Source: Flavobacteriaceae bacterium R38
Lineage (GTDB): Bacteria; Bacteroidota; Bacteroidia; Flavobacteriales; Flavobacteriaceae
Assembly (NCBI GenBank): GCA_009901575.1
Contig: WXYP01000003.1
Span: 372,001 to 436,000 of the forward strand
Direction: 5' to 3'
Length of the DNA stretch: 64,000 bases
A program made the position numbers and the translations under genes. The first letter of the stretch is position 1; each line of letters opens with the position of its first letter. Below are positions 62,012-64,000 of this stretch, piece by piece. A model generated the notes under the pieces. That model worked only from the letters and a program-made list of their open reading frames with translations, searched no databases and was not told where the DNA came from.

Positions 62012-63307
62012 ATGCCAAAGAATTTTGTTGAAGAATTAACATGGAGAGGGATGATTCACGATGTGATGCCGGGAACAGAAGAGCATTTGTTAGAAGGAAT
62101 GAGAACTGCCTATGTAGGGATAGATCCTACGGCAGATTCACTTCATATTGGTCATTTGGTAGGAGTAATGATGCTAAAACATTTTCAGCTTAGCGGGCAT
62201 AGGCCTTTTGCTCTTGTTGGAGGGGCAACAGGGATGATTGGAGATCCGTCCGGAAAATCTAATGAGCGTAATTTGTTGGATGAACCTACGTTACGCCATA
62301 ATCAGGAAGCCATTAAAAATCAATTAGCAAAGTTTCTGGATTTTGATTCTGATGCCGAAAATGCAGCCAGACTTGTAAATAATTATGATTGGATGAAAGA
62401 TTTTAGTTTTCTTTCATTTATTCGTGATGTCGGAAAGCACATCACCGTTAATTATATGATGGCGAAAGATTCTGTGAAAAAACGTTTGTCTTCTGAATCT
62501 GCAGAAGGAATGTCTTTTACAGAATTTACATATCAGTTGGTACAAGGGTATGATTTTCTTCATTTATACAAAGACGGAGATTGTACGTTACAAATGGGAG
62601 GAAGCGACCAATGGGGTAATATTACTACAGGAACTGAATTGGTGAGAAGGATTGGAGGCGGAAAGGCATATGCACTTACATGTCCGTTAATTACCAAAGC
62701 AGACGGGACTAAATTTGGTAAAACTGAAGGAGGGAATGTCTGGTTAGATCCAAAAAGAACATCCCCTTATAAATTCTATCAATATTGGTTGAATACTTCG
62801 GATGAAGATGCTGAAAAATACATTAAAATCTTCACTTTTTTAGGCAAAGAAGAAATAGAAGAATTGGTAGAAGCTCATAAAGAAGCACCGCACTTAAGAG
62901 CGTTGCAAAAGCGCCTATCCGAAGAAATTACTACAATGGTGCACTCAAAAGAAGAGTTGGAAAACGCTGTCAGAGCTACTGCAATTTTATTTGGAAAATC
63001 AACATCAGATGATTTAAAAGAATTAGATGAGCAAACTTTTCAGGATGTATTTGAAGGCGTGCCTCAATCTAAAATAGAAAGAGCTATTGTTGAAAACGGA
63101 TTGGATATGATAGGTGCACTTGCAGAGAAAAGCGGTTTTTTAAAATCTAACGGAGAAGCGAGAAGAGCTTTAAAAGAGAATTCTATTTCGGTTAATAAAG
63201 AAAAGGTTAATGATAGTTATATTATTAAAACTTCGGACTTGATTAACGATAAATTTGTGTTATTACAAAGAGGGAAGAGAAATTACTTTGTTTTAGAAAT
63301 AGAATAA
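62012..63307 (+). CDS. tyrS: Tyrosine-tRNA ligase
   Basis: This 431-residue class I synthetase has the HIGH motif in [11 protein letters not shown] (about residues 47-50), the KMSKS-equivalent KFGKTEGG at about residue 233, and a C-terminal S4 RNA-binding domain (about 350-431; [17 protein letters not shown]). All catalytic landmarks are present. It is monocistronic, with a promoter element and a strong bidirectional terminator. Confidence 0.98.
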   Translation: MPKNFVEELTWRGMIHDVMPGTEEHLLEGMRTAYVGIDPTADSLHIGHLVGVMMLKHFQLSGHRPFALVGGATGMIGDPSGKSNERNLLDEPTLRHNQEAIKNQLAKFLDFDSDAENAARLVNNYDWMKDFSFLSFIRDVGKHITVNYMMAKDSVKKRLSSESAEGMSFTEFTYQLVQGYDFLHLYKDGDCTLQMGGSDQWGNITTGTELVRRIGGGKAYALTCPLITKADGTKFGKTEGGNVWLDPKRTSPYKFYQYWLNTSDEDAEKYIKIFTFLGKEEIEELVEAHKEAPHLRALQKRLSEEITTMVHSKEELENAVRATAILFGKSTSDDLKELDEQTFQDVFEGVPQSKIERAIVENGLDMIGALAEKSGFLKSNGEARRALKENSISVNKEKVNDSYIIKTSDLINDKFVLLQRGKRNYFVLEIE

Positions 63308-63330
63308 TAAAAAAGAGATACTTTGAATAA

Positions 63331-63367
63331 AAAAAGAGTGAATTCAATCGAATTCACTCTTTTTTTT
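63331..63367. terminator. Bidirectional terminator between tyrS and the YHS genes
   Basis: The 15-bp perfect stem AAAAAGAGTGAATTC/GAATTCACTCTTTTT has a 4-nt loop and T-runs on both strands. Confidence 0.93.
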
Positions 63368-63385
63368 ATTTTAAGATCAATAGTA

Positions 63386-63841
63386 TTAATTCTTAGTAAG
63401 TTTTTCCCAATTAGCATCTGCTTTAGGTCGTAATTTTGCCGGATCCTCTTTTCCCCAGGATTTTAATGTGTTGTTCCCCCAGGAATTATAGAAGAGGTAT
63501 AATTTTCCGTCTCTTATTTCAAAAGTTTTAGGATCTACAGATACTTTATCTCCTGTTTTGGCTACTGCGTAAGCGCAATATCCTCCATATTGAGGCATGT
63601 ATTTACCAGGATTTGCTTTAAACTTTTCTAAATTATCAGCAGAAGAAAAAACATATGTTATATCGTCATAACTGGTAGTGAATTTTTTGTTTCCTTTTAC
63701 AGGAGTTCCACTTCCTTCAAAATAAGATACCAGATCATACCCGCTTACAGCAACATTTTTTCTACCTACGTTATAATGTCCTTTCTGAGCAAAAACATTT
63801 GCTGATAAAAATAGAATTGAGATGATGACAATATTTTTCAT
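63386..63841 (-). CDS. Exported YHS domain-containing protein
   Basis: This 151-residue protein has a signal peptide (MKNIVIISILFLSANVFAQ) and a YHS-type domain: VAVSGYDLVSYFE, TTSYDDITYVFSS, then NPGKYMPQYGGYCAYAVAKTG, followed by a C-terminal extension ending in ANWEKLTKN. YHS domains often bind metals; the role here is unknown. Eight base pairs upstream ends a close paralogue. Confidence 0.88.
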   Translation of the reverse strand: MKNIVIISILFLSANVFAQKGHYNVGRKNVAVSGYDLVSYFEGSGTPVKGNKKFTTSYDDITYVFSSADNLEKFKANPGKYMPQYGGYCAYAVAKTGDKVSVDPKTFEIRDGKLYLFYNSWGNNTLKSWGKEDPAKLRPKADANWEKLTKN

Positions 63842-63849
63842 TTTATTAA

Positions 63850-64000
63850 CTATTTAACCTTTAATGTCTCCCAGTTTTTATCTGCTTTGGCTTTTAATTT
63901 AGCAGGCCCTTCTTTTATCCATGAATTAAGGGTGTTACTTCTCCACGACTTATAGAAGACAAATAGTTTTCCATCTCTTATTTCGAAAGTTTCAGGATCT
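63850..64000 (-). CDS. YHS domain protein paralogue, C-terminal part
   Basis: Only the last 49 residues are in the window; the gene continues past the right edge. They align throughout with the C-terminal part of the neighbour: DPETFEIRDGKLFVFYKSW against DPKTFEIRDGKLYLFYNSW, then NTLNSW, GPAKLKAKADKNWETL. It is therefore a tandem paralogue in the same orientation, 8 bp before the next start. Confidence 0.88.
   Translation of the reverse strand, partial: DPETFEIRDGKLFVFYKSWRSNTLNSWIKEGPAKLKAKADKNWETLKVK

Overview
The window is a stretch of chromosome from a marine-type member of the Flavobacteriaceae (Bacteroidota). The basis is the gliding-motility genes gldE and gldD beside mutY and ssb, several Bacteroidota-restricted DUF families (DUF4199, DUF3127, DUF3098, DUF4271, DUF4296, DUF4301), an AT-rich composition, the almost complete absence of Shine-Dalgarno sequences, and many copies of the Bacteroidota promoter -7 element TAnnTTTG. 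No rRNA, tRNA, prophage, CRISPR array or complete insertion sequence was seen.

Layout. 1-3000: cupin-like protein end, recX, RNase G, a 29-residue basic protein and HU. 3100-7600: mutY, ssb, gldE, gldD and an EamA transporter. 7800-11200: a two-gene M16 peptidase operon (one inactive, one active subunit). 11400-13200: DUF4199, rplU-rpmA and a small unknown protein. 13400-18900: ahcY, then phosphopantetheinyl transferase, GGGP synthase, pnuC, NadR-like kinase and DUF4301. 19000-27135: a TPP-riboswitch-controlled thiamine operon, thiS-thiC-thiE-like-thiD-[four-helix bundle]-thiE-thiG-[four-helix bundle]-thiH-thiF/moeB. 27300-33200: a Rieske-like lipoprotein, greA, a HIT protein, a TPR/AraC membrane regulator between two direct repeats, a zinc-ribbon protein and an orphan histidine kinase. 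33200-38900: flavin reductase, an SSB-like DUF3127 protein, AtoE-type transporter, aat, tag, a GxxExxY protein, a 108-bp tandem repeat and a thioredoxin-like protein. 38950-42550: TonB-like protein, truB, uppP, DUF3098 and ftsX. 42680-46230: ABC exporter, panE-like reductase and UbiA prenyltransferase. 46300-50500: leuS, a lipoprotein and a Zn peptidase. 50800-54900: Lrp, saccharopine dehydrogenase-like, DUF423 and pckA. 54960-61700: hemD, DUF4271, GT39, dolichol-P-mannose synthase-like, dihydroorotase, DUF4296 and an epimerase. 62000-64000: tyrS and tandem YHS-domain proteins.

Most genes are conserved housekeeping functions. I found no convincing defence island or wholly new multi-gene system. 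The unusual content lies between and inside the genes. There is a pair of about 150-160 bp MITE-like elements whose terminal inverted repeats differ in a compensated way between copies (33003-33151 and 61751-61912). Palindromic intergenic repeats have entered two reading frames in frame (the AraC/TPR regulator and leuS). Direct repeats of about 200 bp flank the regulator. Two divergent four-helix-bundle (23S-IVS family) genes are embedded in the thiamine operon. A DUF3127 protein carries the same acidic C-terminal tip as SSB. Several promoter or terminator arrangements suggest leaderless or attenuated transcripts (recX, greA, thi operon).
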